A stretch of DNA of 64,000 bases from Juglans regia. Taxonomy: Eukaryota > Streptophyta > Magnoliopsida > Fagales > Juglandaceae. The first letter of the stretch is position 1. Each line of letters opens with the position of its first letter. Below the pieces are notes generated by a model that was not told the DNA's origin, made no database searches, and saw only the letters and a program-made list of their open reading frames with translations. Positions 1-11,233 of this stretch are shown in pieces. The position numbers and the translations under genes were made by a program. Where the stretch lies: positions 18,203,205 through 18,267,204 of the forward strand of contig NC_049902.1 of assembly GCF_001411555.2 (NCBI RefSeq), written 5' to 3'.

Positions 1-2
1 AA

Positions 3-276
3 AAAGGACCCGAATCTGTGTCTAACTATTTCAACAAAGTGAAGTCTCTTGCCTCTACTTTAGGTGCTGTTCGTCATCCTTTTGATGACTCTGAACTCTC
101 CATTTATCTTCTCGCAGGTCTTGGTACAGAATATGAATCCTTAGTTACTTCCCTTACTACTCGACCTGACTCCCTCTCTCCCCATTAGATCTTTAGCTAC
201 CTCCTAAATCATGAATCTTTGCTTGCTCATCAAACCCAGTCCCTTTTGTCGGGTACTCCTCTAACAGCTCATAACA
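3..276 (+). pseudogene. Copia-1 gag, N-terminal part (UBN2-type)
   Basis: Frame 3 reads a typical copia Gag stretch: FNKVKSLASTLG-like helix, then LAGLGTEYESLVTSLTTRP, as in the UBN2/Retrotran_gag family. One in-frame stop (TAG near 186) interrupts it, then the reading continues with LLNHESLLAHQTQ to the hAT insertion site. It is cut by the window edge on the left and by hAT-1 on the right, and the frame continues at 4739. The product would have been the capsid-like protein that packages the element RNA. Not functional. Confidence 0.75.
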
Positions 277-284
277 CCACCAAG
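277..284. repeat. hAT-1 target-site duplication, left copy
   Basis: CCACCAAG, repeated exactly at 4731-4738 on the other side of the element. Removing 285-4738 rejoins the Copia-1 gag reading frame. Confidence 0.95.
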
Positions 285-294
285 TAGGGGTGGG

Positions 295-505
295 CTCCGA
301 CTTCGACGGAGTCGGAGTTGTCGTTTCCGACCTCCGACTCCGACAAAAGTCGGAGCCGAATTGCCCCTCCGACTCCAACTCCGAACTGAGTCGGAGTCCA
401 ATTCTGATCGGAGTTCGGAGCTCCGACCTCCGACATCCGATCGGAACTCCGAACGGTGGTCGGAGGGTGTTTCGAGCTCCGACTCCGAATTAAATTTCCG
501 AACTC
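295..505. repeat. hAT-1 left subterminal repeats (CTCCGA/TCGGAG clusters)
   Basis: About 200 bp packed with short direct and inverted copies of CTCCGA, TCGGAG and GAGCTCCGAC. A matching cluster sits at the other end of the element (about 4570-4700). Family knowledge: hAT transposases bind subterminal repeats of this kind. Assigning them as binding sites here is inference. The repeats create several spurious overlapping reading frames, which I did not annotate. Confidence 0.8.
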
Positions 506-1379
506 CATTCATAAATAAATTTCTAGTTATTATTTTCTGTTCTTTTTTTATTATTATTTAAATTTTGTTGTTTAATTTCGTTTTAGATAGTGAGCAACAT
601 ATATATATTTTTTAAAAGTGAACCATCTACAAATATTTCGTTTATTCAAGAGTTTTCAATAATTTAAATATTCCTTTTGATTTTGTTACTGAATTTTGAT
701 TATATCTTTAATTTGTTTTATGTCCGCCTGGAATTTAGCATTAAAAGTGCTCATGACTCATGAGTCGAAAATTACACAAATTTAAAATTTTATAGAGAAG
801 AATGATGGTACGAATTTGTATAATTCGATTAATTTCAATTGGATAATAAATTATAAACGTTTGAGAGATGATGGATAAGTACTAATAGAAATTATAGAAT
901 AAAGAGTACTTATCCCACGCCTTTGCTCGGAATATAACTACATAAATATAACTATATAAATAGTTTAAAAAATAAATAACATGTATGATGTAGCCATAAG
1001 TTATAACAGTCCCATTTATAACGTAATAACAATATGACTCAGCCTTGAAATATAACTACATAGAAATTAAACACGAATTTCACTCAAATATTTTTTGTTC
1101 CATTGGTCATGCCTAAAATGAAGATAGAAAGTTGCAATCAATAGATGAAAAAAAATTGATAATAAAAAATTGAACACGGTAAAAGAATAATTTGATTCTT
1201 ACCAAGAGAGGGGGGTTCTCTCAACTCCATCCCAACTCTCAAGTGGCGTCCGTTCCAGACTCTCAATCATCAGTAATTATGTTAGGATTCACAATTAGAT
1301 CTATAAAATCATAAAAAGTAAAAGTTAGAAACATTAAAAATAATTAAATCATCATTTAAAAGCATATAAACTTACCCGA
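506..1379. other. hAT-1 non-coding left interior
   Basis: AT-rich sequence between the left subterminal repeats and the end of the transposase pseudogene. I see no coding homology, RNA gene or internal repeat here. The natural stop of the transposase reading, after a tail reading [13 protein letters not shown], lies near 1375. Confidence 0.5.
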
Positions 1380-3592
1380 TTCAAGCTTATAGCTCTCGAC
1401 ATCAACGCCAACGGTATCTAGTCCAATGGGCATTTCACTTATCCAATTCTGTGTGCAAACAAGGGCCTCCACGGTTGACAGTGACAATGAACTTCGATAA
1501 GCATCCAACACGCGACCTCCAGTGCTAAATGTCGACTCTGAGGCAACCGTAGTGACAGGAATGGCAGCACATCTCGGGCCACACGGGAAATGACTGGATA
1601 CTTGGTGGAATTAACTTTCCACCAAGTTAATAACTGAAATACATCACTTGGTGCCTTGACAACTTCCATAAAATATTGTTCAACCTCAGATATACAATGC
1701 ATAATATTCCTTGTTGACATGAGTTGATGATACTACTGTATAATACGATGGCCTCTAACCCCTACAGATGGGTTAGTATCACCTGAGGAAACTGTCGATT
1801 CTATCGGCCTCGAATGTGAGGAGCTACCAGCTGCGGATGAAGACTGAGCACTTGTACTGTAGTGATTATATAAGTCATCAACACCACTTCTTAGCAATCT
1901 AATAAACTCTACAGCCTTCATTGCCCCGATGACGGAATTTATCCAAAATTCTAGAACGGCCAACTTAACTCGGGGGGGTCAAGGATCACAGCCACAAATA
2001 GCAATCTATTTATCTTCTCAATATTTTCTCAATATTTATCATATTTGATCTTCATCCTCGTAGCCATAGCAGATAACAATCCAACAGAGTCAGTACAACT
2101 ATTTTCCAACTGGACGTGAAGCTCCGAGAGCTCACTGAAAAATGAGTTCGCAGTCGTATATTTGGATCCAGATAGCCGCATGGTTATCTCATAAAAAGTT
2201 CTTAAAAATTCAACAAAATAACTCACACTAGTCCAATCATGTGCGTTAGGCACACCGAGTCCCTGTTTGGCTAGCTCCAACAAAGCATACCTCAGGCCCC
2301 CATCCTCGACCTCCATCCGCTCAAATGCTTTTTGGTACTTCTGTGCCACATCCAATATCATGTATGTAGAATTCCAACGAGTTGGAACGTCCAAGCACAA
2401 CATACTAGAACATTCAATTTTCAGATTTTCTGCTATTGCCTTAAACTTGGCAAGCATTTGAGGGGAACCCCTCACATGTCGTACAATGTTGCGGACTCGG
2501 GTTATGGAATCATCAACCTCTTTTAATCCCTCAACAACTATGAGGTTAATGATATGAGCACAGCATCGAACGTGAATAAACTCGTGGGCCCGAATGACTT
2601 CATCTCTCACCGTCGTGTTCCACTTAAACCAATCAAATGCTGTTTCATTCGCACTGGCATTTTCAACTGTAATACACAGCACTTTTCGAATTTCCCAGTC
2701 CTTTTAAACAATCATTCATCTCCGCCCCAATGGATGCACCTTTATGATCCACAATTTCTTTAAAACCAATAATTTTTTTATGCAAAATCTACTCACTGTC
2801 AATGTAGTGTGCTGCGATACACATGTAGCAGATGTTCTGTATGGAAGTTCATGTATCAGTCGTAAACGACACTCTCTGGCCAGTGGTAATAAACATCTTC
2901 CTCATCTCCTCCTTGTCCTTCGCATGCCTCTTCATACAATCTCGCATCACTATATACCATGATGGAATGGGAAATCATGGCTTAACAAAATTTAGAAACT
3001 TTCGAAAGCCTATTTTCTCGACTGTGGTAAATGACATCTCATCAATAATTATCATCTCTGCAAGCATGTCCCTCAACATCTTCTCACTGTTTTGAGGGAT
3101 GACCAATTTCTTAGTCTGTGTACCATCAGTGGCTGTAGAAGTTTGGTAACTGAGTTTGGTCTGATCAGTGGCTTACAATCCCTTCGCTATCTTATATCGT
3201 TGGCAACCATTTAGATGTGCTATTAACACACTAGTACCTTGCTTCTTTGAATGGCATCCACAAAGTGATCCACAGTAATGGCATCTTGCTACCGGGTTCG
3301 CAATATCACCAGAAATTTTGGTGAAATGCTCCCATATCCATGACCTTTTTTTAGAAGGCCGTGGTGGTTGATCTTGCTCAATGGGCATCTCCTCCTCTTC
3401 GTTGAACATATCCTCATCCTCTATATTAACTGGGAGTGGGAGTCTATTACTCGCACAAGATGTAGCTGCTCTAGATGTAGCTGCCCTAGATGTGGCTCTA
3501 GGCGTGGAACTACCCACCGGTGTACGAGTTGTAGCATTGGCATCCGCCACATCCCCTTGTGGATGATCATCTCCACTATGTCTAGGATCCAT
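1380..3592 (-). pseudogene. hAT transposase (BED zinc finger, RNase-H-like core, hATC dimerisation domain)
   Basis: Read right to left from a Met at 3592. An acidic/Ser-Thr-rich N terminus is followed by a BED finger (C..C..H pattern around CHYCGSLCGCHSKKQG, with downstream H and C). The middle RNase-H-like section (2029-2682) contains the family's RCCAHIINLIV and PTRWNSTY motifs. The C-terminal hATC section (1439-1720) contains [21 protein letters not shown]. Damage is clear: an in-frame TAA ends the BED reading at about 3170, further stops lie between 3170 and 2683, and a one-base deletion near 1565 shifts the end of the hATC domain (the alternative frame reads [20 protein letters not shown]). 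The normal product cuts and pastes the element; this copy cannot encode it. Confidence 0.9.
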
Positions 3593-3732
3593 ATCACAAT
3601 CAATGAAGCTAAAAAAATTAAATTAGAAGCAAAAAATTAGTTTAAAAATAAACTAAGCTATTGTATTATTATATAAGACATGTATTATTGTATCATAATG
3701 TATTATTGTATCGATGTATTATTACATTGAAG

Positions 3733-4075
3733 TTCGGTTGACGTGCGCTTGACTCAGCGGAACCCATCCAGAGAGGTTCGCTCGACATGCACTCGAAGTG
3801 GCGCTTGAGCGGAACCCATCCAAAGAGGTTCGCTCGACGTGCGCTAGACGTAGCGCTCGAGCAGAACCCATCCAGAGAGGTTCGCTCGACGTAGCGCTCG
3901 AGCAGAACTCATACAGAGAGGTTCGCTTGATGTGAGCTCGACGTAGCGCTCGAGTAGAACTCTTCAAGAGAGGTTCGCTCGACTTTCGCTCGACATATCG
4001 CTCGAGCAAATATTCAATACAACGTGCACTCGACTTGCGCTTGACACCTCGCTCGAGCGCAAGTGTTCAATACAA
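3733..4075. repeat. 52-bp minisatellite inside hAT-1 (GCTCGAC/CTCGAGC-rich)
   Basis: About five to six tandem units, each beginning AACCCATCCAGAGAGGTTCG or close to it and ending in a GCGCTCGAGCAG-like block. The unit is 52 bp, and the third copy lacks 11 bp. Variants decay rightward. The array lies upstream of the transposase Met, so it is in the element's 5' region in transposase orientation. Confidence 0.85.
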
Positions 4076-4461
4076 TGTAAAATTCAGGGTTTTGAGTGCC
4101 GTGATTTGTTGGGACTATATTCAATACAACCAATTCACAAGAATCACAACTGCTGGCTCCAATTCATAAGAGACGTGCTTGAATTAAATTGCCTGAATTA
4201 AATTTAGGGCTCATAACCTTACTTTCACCATAAGTGGAAGCTGAATAGAGGAGCAACGAGGAACGACGGCACGGAGGAGCAACGACGAACGGCGGCACGC
4301 TGGCAAGAAAGACATGAGACGTGAGGCGCGAGACGGCTTCACTGGTTCAGTGAGACGCGAGAAAGAAGGGAGAAGGAAGAAGGAAGCAGAAGAAGGAAGA
4401 AGAACTGAAGAAGGAAGAAGAAGGGGGGTGACGCTGTTCTTCTTCCCCCTTTTTAATATGA

Positions 4462-4499
4462 AACGACGCCGTTCCATATTAAGTGGAATGGTGTCGTTC
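4462..4499. other. Imperfect hairpin 1 in hAT-1
   Basis: AACGACGCCGTTCCA pairs with TGGAATGGTGTCGTT across a short AT spacer, with two G:T-type mismatches. It lies 16 bp from hairpin 2. Confidence 0.6.
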
Positions 4500-4515
4500 A
4501 ATTTTTTTTTTTTTA

Positions 4516-4557
4516 AAAACCCAGCTGTAAAGCGACGTCGTTTTACAGCTGGGTTTT
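4516..4557. other. Perfect 16-bp hairpin 2 in hAT-1
   Basis: AAAACCCAGCTGTAAA (4516-4531) is the exact reverse complement of 4542-4557, with a 10-base loop that contains the palindrome CGACGTCG. Function unknown. Confidence 0.75.
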
Positions 4558-4564
4558 ATAAAAA

Positions 4565-4705
4565 AAAATTTCGGATTCGAAGTCGGAGCTCCTTGTAGCT
4601 CCGATTCTGACTCTGACTCCGAATAGTTATTCGGAGCTACTCCGAATTCCGACAACTCCGACTCCGTCGGAGTCGGCGTCGGAGCGGAAGTCAGACGGAG
4701 ACAGA
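4565..4705. repeat. hAT-1 right subterminal repeats
   Basis: The cluster of GGAGCTCC, TCGGAG and CTCCGA motifs mirrors the left end. It sits immediately inside the right terminal inverted repeat. Confidence 0.8.
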
Positions 4706-4738
4706 ATTTTTGAAATTTTGCACACCCCTACCACCAAG

Positions 4739-5050
4739 TTCATACCTCCTGGTAATCCATATCGTGGTTGCGCTAACTTTTTTTTTTAGGGGACGTCGTG
4801 GCATTGGTAGGGGTATTCTTCCTGGCCCACAACCACCCCAGCAGAACTCTAATTCCTTTTCTCCTTGCCCTAACTCACGGCCTATGTGTCAGGTATGCAA
4901 CAAACTTGGTCACCTGGCTGTTGCATGTTATTTTCGATTTGATCACTTCTACCAATCCCCATCCCTTGCTGCTTTCACTGCTAATTACTCAGCTTTTAGC
5001 ACACCTCCACCTTTCCCAAATACCTGATTCCCCGATACTACCGTAACCCA
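4739..5050 (+). pseudogene. Copia-1 gag, C-terminal part with zinc knuckle
   Basis: The gag reading resumes at the hAT duplication with FIPPGNPYRG, then Gly/Arg-rich sequence, then a CCHC knuckle CQVCNKLGHLAVACY (C-x2-C-x4-H-x4-C) near 4885-4930. A stop follows at about 5026. Nucleic-acid binding by the knuckle is family knowledge. A short T-rich stretch near 4775 may reflect slippage. Confidence 0.8.
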
Positions 5051-5081
5051 TCACTTTACTTCTGATGTTACTAACCTTAAT

Positions 5082-6832
5082 ATGGATTCAAGTTCTTATC
5101 AAGGATCTGACCAAGTATGCATTGGTGATGAACCCAGTCTTCCAATCCAGCATGTTGGCTCGACACAATTCAACTCAAACACTAGCAAATTTCTTCTAAA
5201 AAATCTTCTTCATGTTCCCTCCATCTCTTGCAACCTTCTTTCTGTTCGTCAGTTTTGTCATGATAATGGTGTATTTTTTGAGTTTCATTACTCTCTATTT
5301 TTTGTGAAGAATGTAAGTTCCCGGGAAGTTCTTCTTCAAGGGCCTGTCGAGGATGGTCTATATGTGCTCCGCTCGGTTGAAGTGCCTTCACCTATCTCAC
5401 CACAAGCGTTTTTTGGAATTCGAACCTCTACTCTGCTATGGCACTCCTGGTTGGGTCACCCCCCCTCTCACACAACATCTTTGATCATTTGTAGGTTTCG
5501 CCTTCATCTCAACATCGGTACTGCTCTTCCCTCATGTCTGGCATGTTCCACAACTAAAGCTCACGCTCTACCTCACCCTGCCTCTTCCACCCGATCCACT
5601 CATCCTTTCCAATTAATGTTTTTTGATGTATGGGGACCTGCTTTAGTTATATCTAATAAAGGATCCCGTTATTGTTTATCCATTGTAGATGATTATTCTA
5701 AGTTCATCTGGTGTTTTCCTATGCAATTAAAATCCAATAGTACTTTTATTGTTTTAGCTTTTTTGAAATATGTCAATACTCAATTCTCATCTCAAATACT
5801 CTCGGTTCAAACAGATGGGGGAGGTGCCTTCAATCTGTTTTTCGTAATTTGGGTATAAATCATCGACTTAGTTGTCTATATTCTCACCAACAAAACGGTA
5901 GTGTCGAACGGCGTCACCGCCACATTGTTGAAACAGGCTTGTCCATCCTCTCCCATGCCTTGGTTTCTCAAATTTATTGGGGTGACGCTTTCCAAACAAC
6001 AACATACCTCATAAATCGCATGCATACTCCCGTCCTTAATAATCAGTCTCCTTTCAAAATATTGATAGGTTCACCTCTTGATTATTCTTTCCTCCGTATG
6101 TTTGGGTTTGCGTGTTGGCCTAATCTTAGGCCCTACAATCATCACAAATTGGACTACCGTTCCTAGCAATGTATGTTCATGGTCTACAACCCAGATCACA
6201 AGGGCTATGTCTGCTTTCATATTCCAACGGGCCGTAGTTATATTTCTAGGGATGTTATTTTTTATGAGAATCGGTTTCCCTTTTCTCAGCCCATTGATAC
6301 CTCCCAACCCGTCGGCCCACTCATTTCTGAACCCAGTTCATCTCCTTTACTGACACTTCCTCCTACTTCGACTTCACCCTCACCTTCTTGGCCCATATTG
6401 TCTCAACCCACTACTCCCACTCAGTCCATTGGCCCATCTTCTGCAATAGACACATCTCAGTTTACATCACAAATTTTTGTTCTGAGCCCAGCCTCATCAC
6501 ATTCTCCTTGTCTTTCCATTGCATCTTCTCGAGAAAACCCTAGCCGCACAAACACTCTATCATCTTCTCTCTTCTCTCCTCTCATCAATCCTTCAGGTTT
6601 GCCTTCAGGTTCTTCTTCTACCAATCAAGCCCCTCCTCTCAAACATAAAGTCTCTGTCCTCTTCGCCGAGCAGATGGGACCATTCCCTAGCCTCCATCAA
6701 AATCTACAGCATCTCTCACTAATCTCTCTTCCTTTGTTCCATCATCCTCCATCTTTGTTCCATAAGAAGCCTCTTCCTTCACAGAAGCCTCCAAACACTT
6801 TGAATGGCGCACTGCCATGGCCACTAAAATAG
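5082..6832 (+). pseudogene. Copia-1 protease end and integrase
   Basis: 5082-5858 reads the region downstream of the copia protease (LLHVPSISCNLLSVRQF) and the integrase zinc-binding module, with WHSWLGHP and CLAC as its H/C ligands. The catalytic core follows: first Asp in FFDVWGP, second Asp in QTDGGGAF. A frameshift near 5835 moves the third catalytic residue (Glu of NGSVERRHRH) into the next frame (5849-6166). A further shift leads to 6173-6832, with YNPDHKGYVCFHIPTGR and then a Pro/Ser-rich linker before the RT. Integrase would join the cDNA to the genome; this copy is broken. Confidence 0.85.
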
Positions 6833-8330
6833 ATGCCCTCCTTCACAATCAAACTTGGGACCTCGTTCCTCCCTTTCCATCCTATAATCTTCTTGGTTCT
6901 AAGTGGGTTTTGAAGACTGAACGACGTGCTAATGGAACACTTAAGCATCGTAAGGCTCGACTTGTAGCTCAGGGGTTCCATGAGCAATCGAGTCTTGATT
7001 ATACTGAGATGTTTAGTCCTGTTGTAAAATCCAATACTATTCATCTTCTTCTCTCTCTGGCAGTTTCTTCTAATAGGGCACTTCACCAGTTGGACATACA
7101 AGATGCATTCTTGCACGGAGACCTTGAAGAAGCCGTTTACATGAAACAACCTCTCGGATTTGTGCATCCTGACTTTCCGCACCATGTCTGTAAGTTGAAA
7201 AGTTTATATATGGTTTAAAACAGGCTCCTCGAGCCAGAATTGCTATGCTTCGTGATAGATTGGTATCTTTAAGTTTTCGTTGTTCATCTTCTGATTCATG
7301 TTTATTTATCCTTCGTACTGATTTGGGTTGTCTGTATATCCTCATCTGTGTCGATGATATCTTAGTGACTACGTCTCATTCTTCTCTTATATAAGATTTT
7401 ATCAATGTCTTGTGTGTTTCTTTTCCTATTAAAGATCTTGGATTGCTACATTATTTCTTGAGTATTGAAGCACATAGAACAACCTCTAGTCTATTTTTAA
7501 CTCAATTCAAATATATAACTAATTTGTTACACTGAATCAACATGCATAATTCCAAATGTGTTTCCACTCCCATATCCTCTTCTGAAGAACTTACTGCTCT
7601 TAATGGTTGTACTTTTGAGGATCCCCAATGGTATCATAGTATCGTTGGTAGTTTACAATACCTTGCTTTACAAGACTTGATATCTCATTTGCTCTAAATC
7701 ATGTATGTCAATACATGCACTATCCTTGGCTTCCGCATTGGACAACCATAGAAGGTATTCTGTTTTATCTCAATAATACTCGATATCTTGGTCTTTGTTT
7801 TTCTCCTAATTCTTCTTATCAATTATTTGCCTTTACTGATGCCAACTGGGTTAGATGTCCTAATGACCGACGATCTACATGTGGCTTTTGTGTGTATTTT
7901 GGGAACCATTTGATTTCTTGGGGATCTAAGAAACAACCCCAATTGCTCAGTCTTCTACTGAAATCGAGTATAAATTCGTTGCTAACACTGCTTGTGAGCT
8001 TATTTGGTTGTAGTCTCTCTTGGGTGAACTTGGAATTTTTCTCTCTACTCCTCCTGCCTTGTGGTGTGACAATGTAGGTGCCACATATCTATCCATGAAC
8101 CCAGTTTTGCATTCTTGAACCAAACACATGGAGTTGGACTACCATTTTGTGCGTGAAAGAGTGGCAGCAAAATCACTACAAGTCTTGTTCATGTCCAGTA
8201 AAGATCAAATTGCAGATATACTCACTAAACCCCTCTCTACTAATCGATTTTTACATCTTCGATCAAGCATTACTCTCACTTCAGTGTCGCTTGAATCGCA
8301 GGGTGATGTTAAGACAGTAGAATTGCATGA
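6817..8330 (+). pseudogene. Copia-1 reverse transcriptase and RNase H
   Basis: 6817-7218 is the RT N-terminal half (TWDLVPPFPSYNLLGSKWV, YTEMFSPVVK, QLDIQDAFLHGDLEEAVYMKQP). A stop and frameshifts follow. [10 protein letters not shown], a CVDD version of the YVDD active-site box (about 7350) and KDLGLLHYFLSIE can be read in other frames to about 7700. RNase H traces run 7715-8300 (FTDANWVRCPNDRRSTCGF, then FVRERVAAKSLQV...QIADILTKPL). The Cys in place of Tyr in the active-site box is visible in the sequence. Non-functional. Confidence 0.85.
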
Positions 8331-8600
8331 CACCAAGGAACCTTCTAGAAGTGTGGAGAATAATTCTGGAGAATCTCTTTGTAACTGAAAAGGTGACTAG
8401 GCTAGCTAGGTGTCAAAAGATGTATGGCCATAGGCTACAATTCTGTTATGTAAAAGGTCTATATATGCTGATCTCATGTATGATGTATGGTGTGAAAAAG
8501 GAAACATTTATGAAATGAGAAAGGATATTCTGTAAGAAAGTTCTCTAAGAACTTTTCACAAATATCTTGTGTTCATTTATCTTTTTTGCATTTCATCAGA
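8307..8600 (+). repeat. Probable Copia-1 3' LTR
   Basis: It follows the RNase H end after a purine tract GGGTGA and begins TGTTAAGACAG at 8307. This is where a copia 3' LTR starts. The end near 8600 is uncertain because the partner LTR is outside the window. Confidence 0.5.
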
Positions 8601-9082
8601 AATGCATGAATAAAGAATAAAAAAATCTTGATAAACACTATTTTTCAACTAGTGAAACATTATAGAAAAAAAGAAATAGGCACTAGAAATAGGTAAATGT
8701 TTCCTATCCTTCCCTACTAAGGGGGAGCCACACAAAATTATATACAACGAGAGTGAGATTGTAGTCCCATGACAGAAGGCCATGGTGATTATAGTGATTA
8801 CATTTTGTATTAAAGTGGTTGTTAGGGTAGTCCACCAGAGGGTCTTTACAATCTTATATATGGAAAAAAATGACAACTCTTATAATAAAAATTCAAATAA
8901 AAAAACCGAACTCCATCGTGTTATACTTTGTTTTAAAACTCTACTCTCCCAAAATACAACATGTGATTGAGGGCAAAAGTAAAAAAAGTGGGGCAAAGAA
9001 ACCGACAATGGACTAAAGAGGGGGTGGTGATCATTGGGTGCAGACGGTTCGATTTTTTTTACTAAACTCTTTGGATATAAGA
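8601..9082. other. Unassigned spacer left of Gypsy-1
   Basis: Low-complexity intergenic sequence. It is the original left flank of the Gypsy-1 insertion, ending in GTATC. No coding or RNA feature is recognised. Confidence 0.5.
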
Positions 9083-9087
9083 GTATC

Positions 9088-9870
9088 TGATATGAACCCA
9101 TGGGAATGGAATCCCTTGAACCCACAATCAATTTGAAAACTCACCCAAGAAAGTAAAAAATCAAGTCAATGGATGGAGACTCTAGACCCGTTGAGAACTC
9201 GTTTCAAGAACCTAAATTATATTAAAATCTAGTCCCGTTGAATAACCTGCCTCAATAACCCAGATTACAAGGAGGAACACCACAAAGGTTGGGATTTACA
9301 TTTGATAAGTTCAAAAGTTCAATCAAGAACAAAATGAGTAAACTCAACTCACAATAAAAATTCAATATGGTCTAAAGAGAACTTCTGTTGGACGGCTACA
9401 AGGTATTTAAATACCTAAATCCCAATTAACCCTAGGCCAAAACAAGGCCCATTTTACCTGAAATGTTCTTGGATGAATAGTGCCATGGCTACAGTAACTC
9501 TTGAAACCCTAGTTCAACAAAATAAAACATATGTGGGCCAAGCATCCTCAAGCCCGATTATTCTAGACTAATTCGTATAACTAATAAAATAAATCTTTTA
9601 AATGATTTAAACAAATTGAAAGCCTTCAATAACAATAGGTCCAAACAATAATTCTAAGTTATGTCTTCCACAACTTCTATCAAGTGGATCTAAATTGGTT
9701 CTCATTCTTTCAAGCCAATTTTGAGTGTTGGGCTCTTACTACCTTCATCCCAAGTGGATTACACCAATCCTTGCATTGCTTGCTTGATCTTCTTGGCTCT
9801 TGATCTTATAATTGACCCATCTGGAACTTGCAAATGATATTTAAGAATAGGCCCACCTTGGTTCCCATAA
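9088..9870 (-). repeat. Gypsy-1 3' LTR
   Basis: Plus-strand start TGATATGAACCCATGG and end TTGGTTCCCATAA align with 15287-16068. The inner end has lost the TG terminus by a C-to-A change. Confidence 0.92.
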
Positions 9871-9893
9871 TTTCCTCTCTCCTCAAAAGGATT

Positions 9894-11233
9894 CTATCTC
9901 GAATCTTCACATACAATAAAAGGAGAAAGATCATAAATATTGAAAGTAGCAGAAACATTATACTCACCTGGAAGGTCCACTTTATATGCATTGTTATTAA
10001 TTTTCTCAAGAATTTGAAAAGGTCCATCTCCTTGAGGATACAACTTAGTCCTTCTATGGGCTGTGAATTTTTTTTTGCGCATGTGAACTCAAACCCAATC
10101 TCCTAGTTCAAAGACGACATGCCTTTGCCCTTTATTGGCTTGGGAAACAACCCTTTTATTCTTTTGGGCAATTTGAAGCCTTACCCTCTCATGAAGTGAC
10201 TTCACCAATTCCGCATTCTTTTGTCCATCCAAGCTACTACTGTCATCAATAGGTAAATGCATCAAATCTAAAAGAGTAAGTGGATTAAAACTATAAACAA
10301 TTTCTAAAGGAGAATATGAAGTAGTAGTATGCATGGCCTTATTATATGCAAACTCTATAAATGACAAACAATCATCCCAAGTTTTTAAATTCTTATGTAC
10401 AACAGTGCGTAAAAACTAAATTAAAGTCCTATTAACTACTTCAGTCTGACCATCAGTCTGTGGATGACAAGTAGTGGAAAATAAGAGCTTAGTATCCAAT
10501 TTCTCCCACAACATCTTCCAAAAGTAGCTAAGGAATTTAACATTCCTATCAGAAACAATACTCCTAGGTACACTATGGAGTTGCACTATGTCCCTGAAAA
10601 ACAAGTTAGCTATGTTTGTGGCATCATCTATTTTATGCCATAGAATGAAATGTGTCATCTTACTAAATCTATCCACAACCACAAAAATAGAATCTCTACC
10701 CCTTTTTGTCCTAGGCAGCTCCAAAACGAAGTCCATAGATATGTGTATCCATGGCTCACTAAGAACGGGTAATGGTGTATACAACCATGTGGCAAAATCT
10801 TAGATTTGACTTTTCTACATGTAATGCACTTGCCACAAATGCGATTGAAATCTCTCTTCATCTTAAACCAAAAGAAATGTTTATGTAAGACGTCCAAAGT
10901 TTTCTTGACACCAAAGTGTCCCATTAATCCCCCACCTTGTGCCTCACTCACCAATAACTCATGTATAGAACAACTTGGCACACAAAGTTTGCTTTCTTTA
11001 AACAAATAACCATCATGCTTGTAAAATTTACTAAATGCTACCTTATCACATGCCATATACACATCAGAAAAGTCAGCGTCATCGGCATACATGTCTTTCA
11101 CATATTCAAATCCAAACATTTTAGCACTCATAGAAATAAGAAGTACATACTTCTGGGATAGAGCATCAACAACAAGGTTCTCCTTACCTTGCTTGTAATG
11201 GATGACATATGGAAAGGTCTTAATGTATTCCAT
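9894..11233 (-). pseudogene. Gypsy-1 integrase
   Basis: From right to left: the end of RNase H, then the integrase zinc-binding module (GHFGVKKTLDVLHKHFFW, then CGKCITCRKVKS), then the catalytic core. Core acidic residues are the D of [11 protein letters not shown], the D of IVSDRNVKF and the E of [10 protein letters not shown]. The last two are separated by 35 residues, the DD35E spacing. The core is split between two frames near 10655-10784, and a stop follows at about 10416. The C-terminal part (10089-10367 and 9894-10082) includes YSPLEIVYSFNPLTLLDL and DGPFQILEKINNNAYKVDLP. No chromodomain is recognisable. Non-functional. Confidence 0.85.

Larger units (their letters stand above)
285..4730 (-). 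mobile_element. hAT-1, 4.4-kb hAT-family DNA transposon
   Basis: The element begins TAGGGGTG at 285 and ends CACCCCTA at 4730, an 8-bp perfect terminal inverted repeat typical of plant hAT elements. It is flanked by identical 8-bp duplications CCACCAAG at 277-284 and 4731-4738, the size hAT transposases make. Inside are a minus-strand BED-finger/hAT transposase pseudogene (about 1380-3592), GC-rich subterminal repeats at both ends, a 52-bp minisatellite and two hairpins. It interrupts the gag of Copia-1. The transposase has stops and frameshifts, so the element is dead as an autonomous unit, although its ends look intact. Confidence 0.95.
1..8600 (+). mobile_element. Copia-1, Ty1/copia LTR retrotransposon, 5' end outside window, 3' end approximate
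   Basis: Plus-strand copia order is visible: gag (3-276), interrupted by hAT-1, then gag zinc knuckle, protease region, integrase, reverse transcriptase and RNase H up to about 8330, followed by a likely 3' LTR from 8307. The gag reading resumes directly after the hAT right-hand target duplication (4731-4738), which shows the transposon landed in this element. Many stops and frameshifts in pol make it non-functional. The 5' LTR lies left of the window, so LTR divergence cannot be assessed. The 3' limit near 8600 is a guess from where LTR-like sequence ends in CA. Confidence 0.85.

Noticed and set aside
193..561. Five overlapping Ser/Arg-rich reading frames on both strands
   Set aside because: They are by-products of the CTCCGA/TCGGAG subterminal repeats of hAT-1, which lack stops in several frames.
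3722..4009. 95-codon minus-strand frame with Ala/Arg/Ser repeats
   Set aside because: It is a translation of the 52-bp minisatellite, with no protein family and no coding context.
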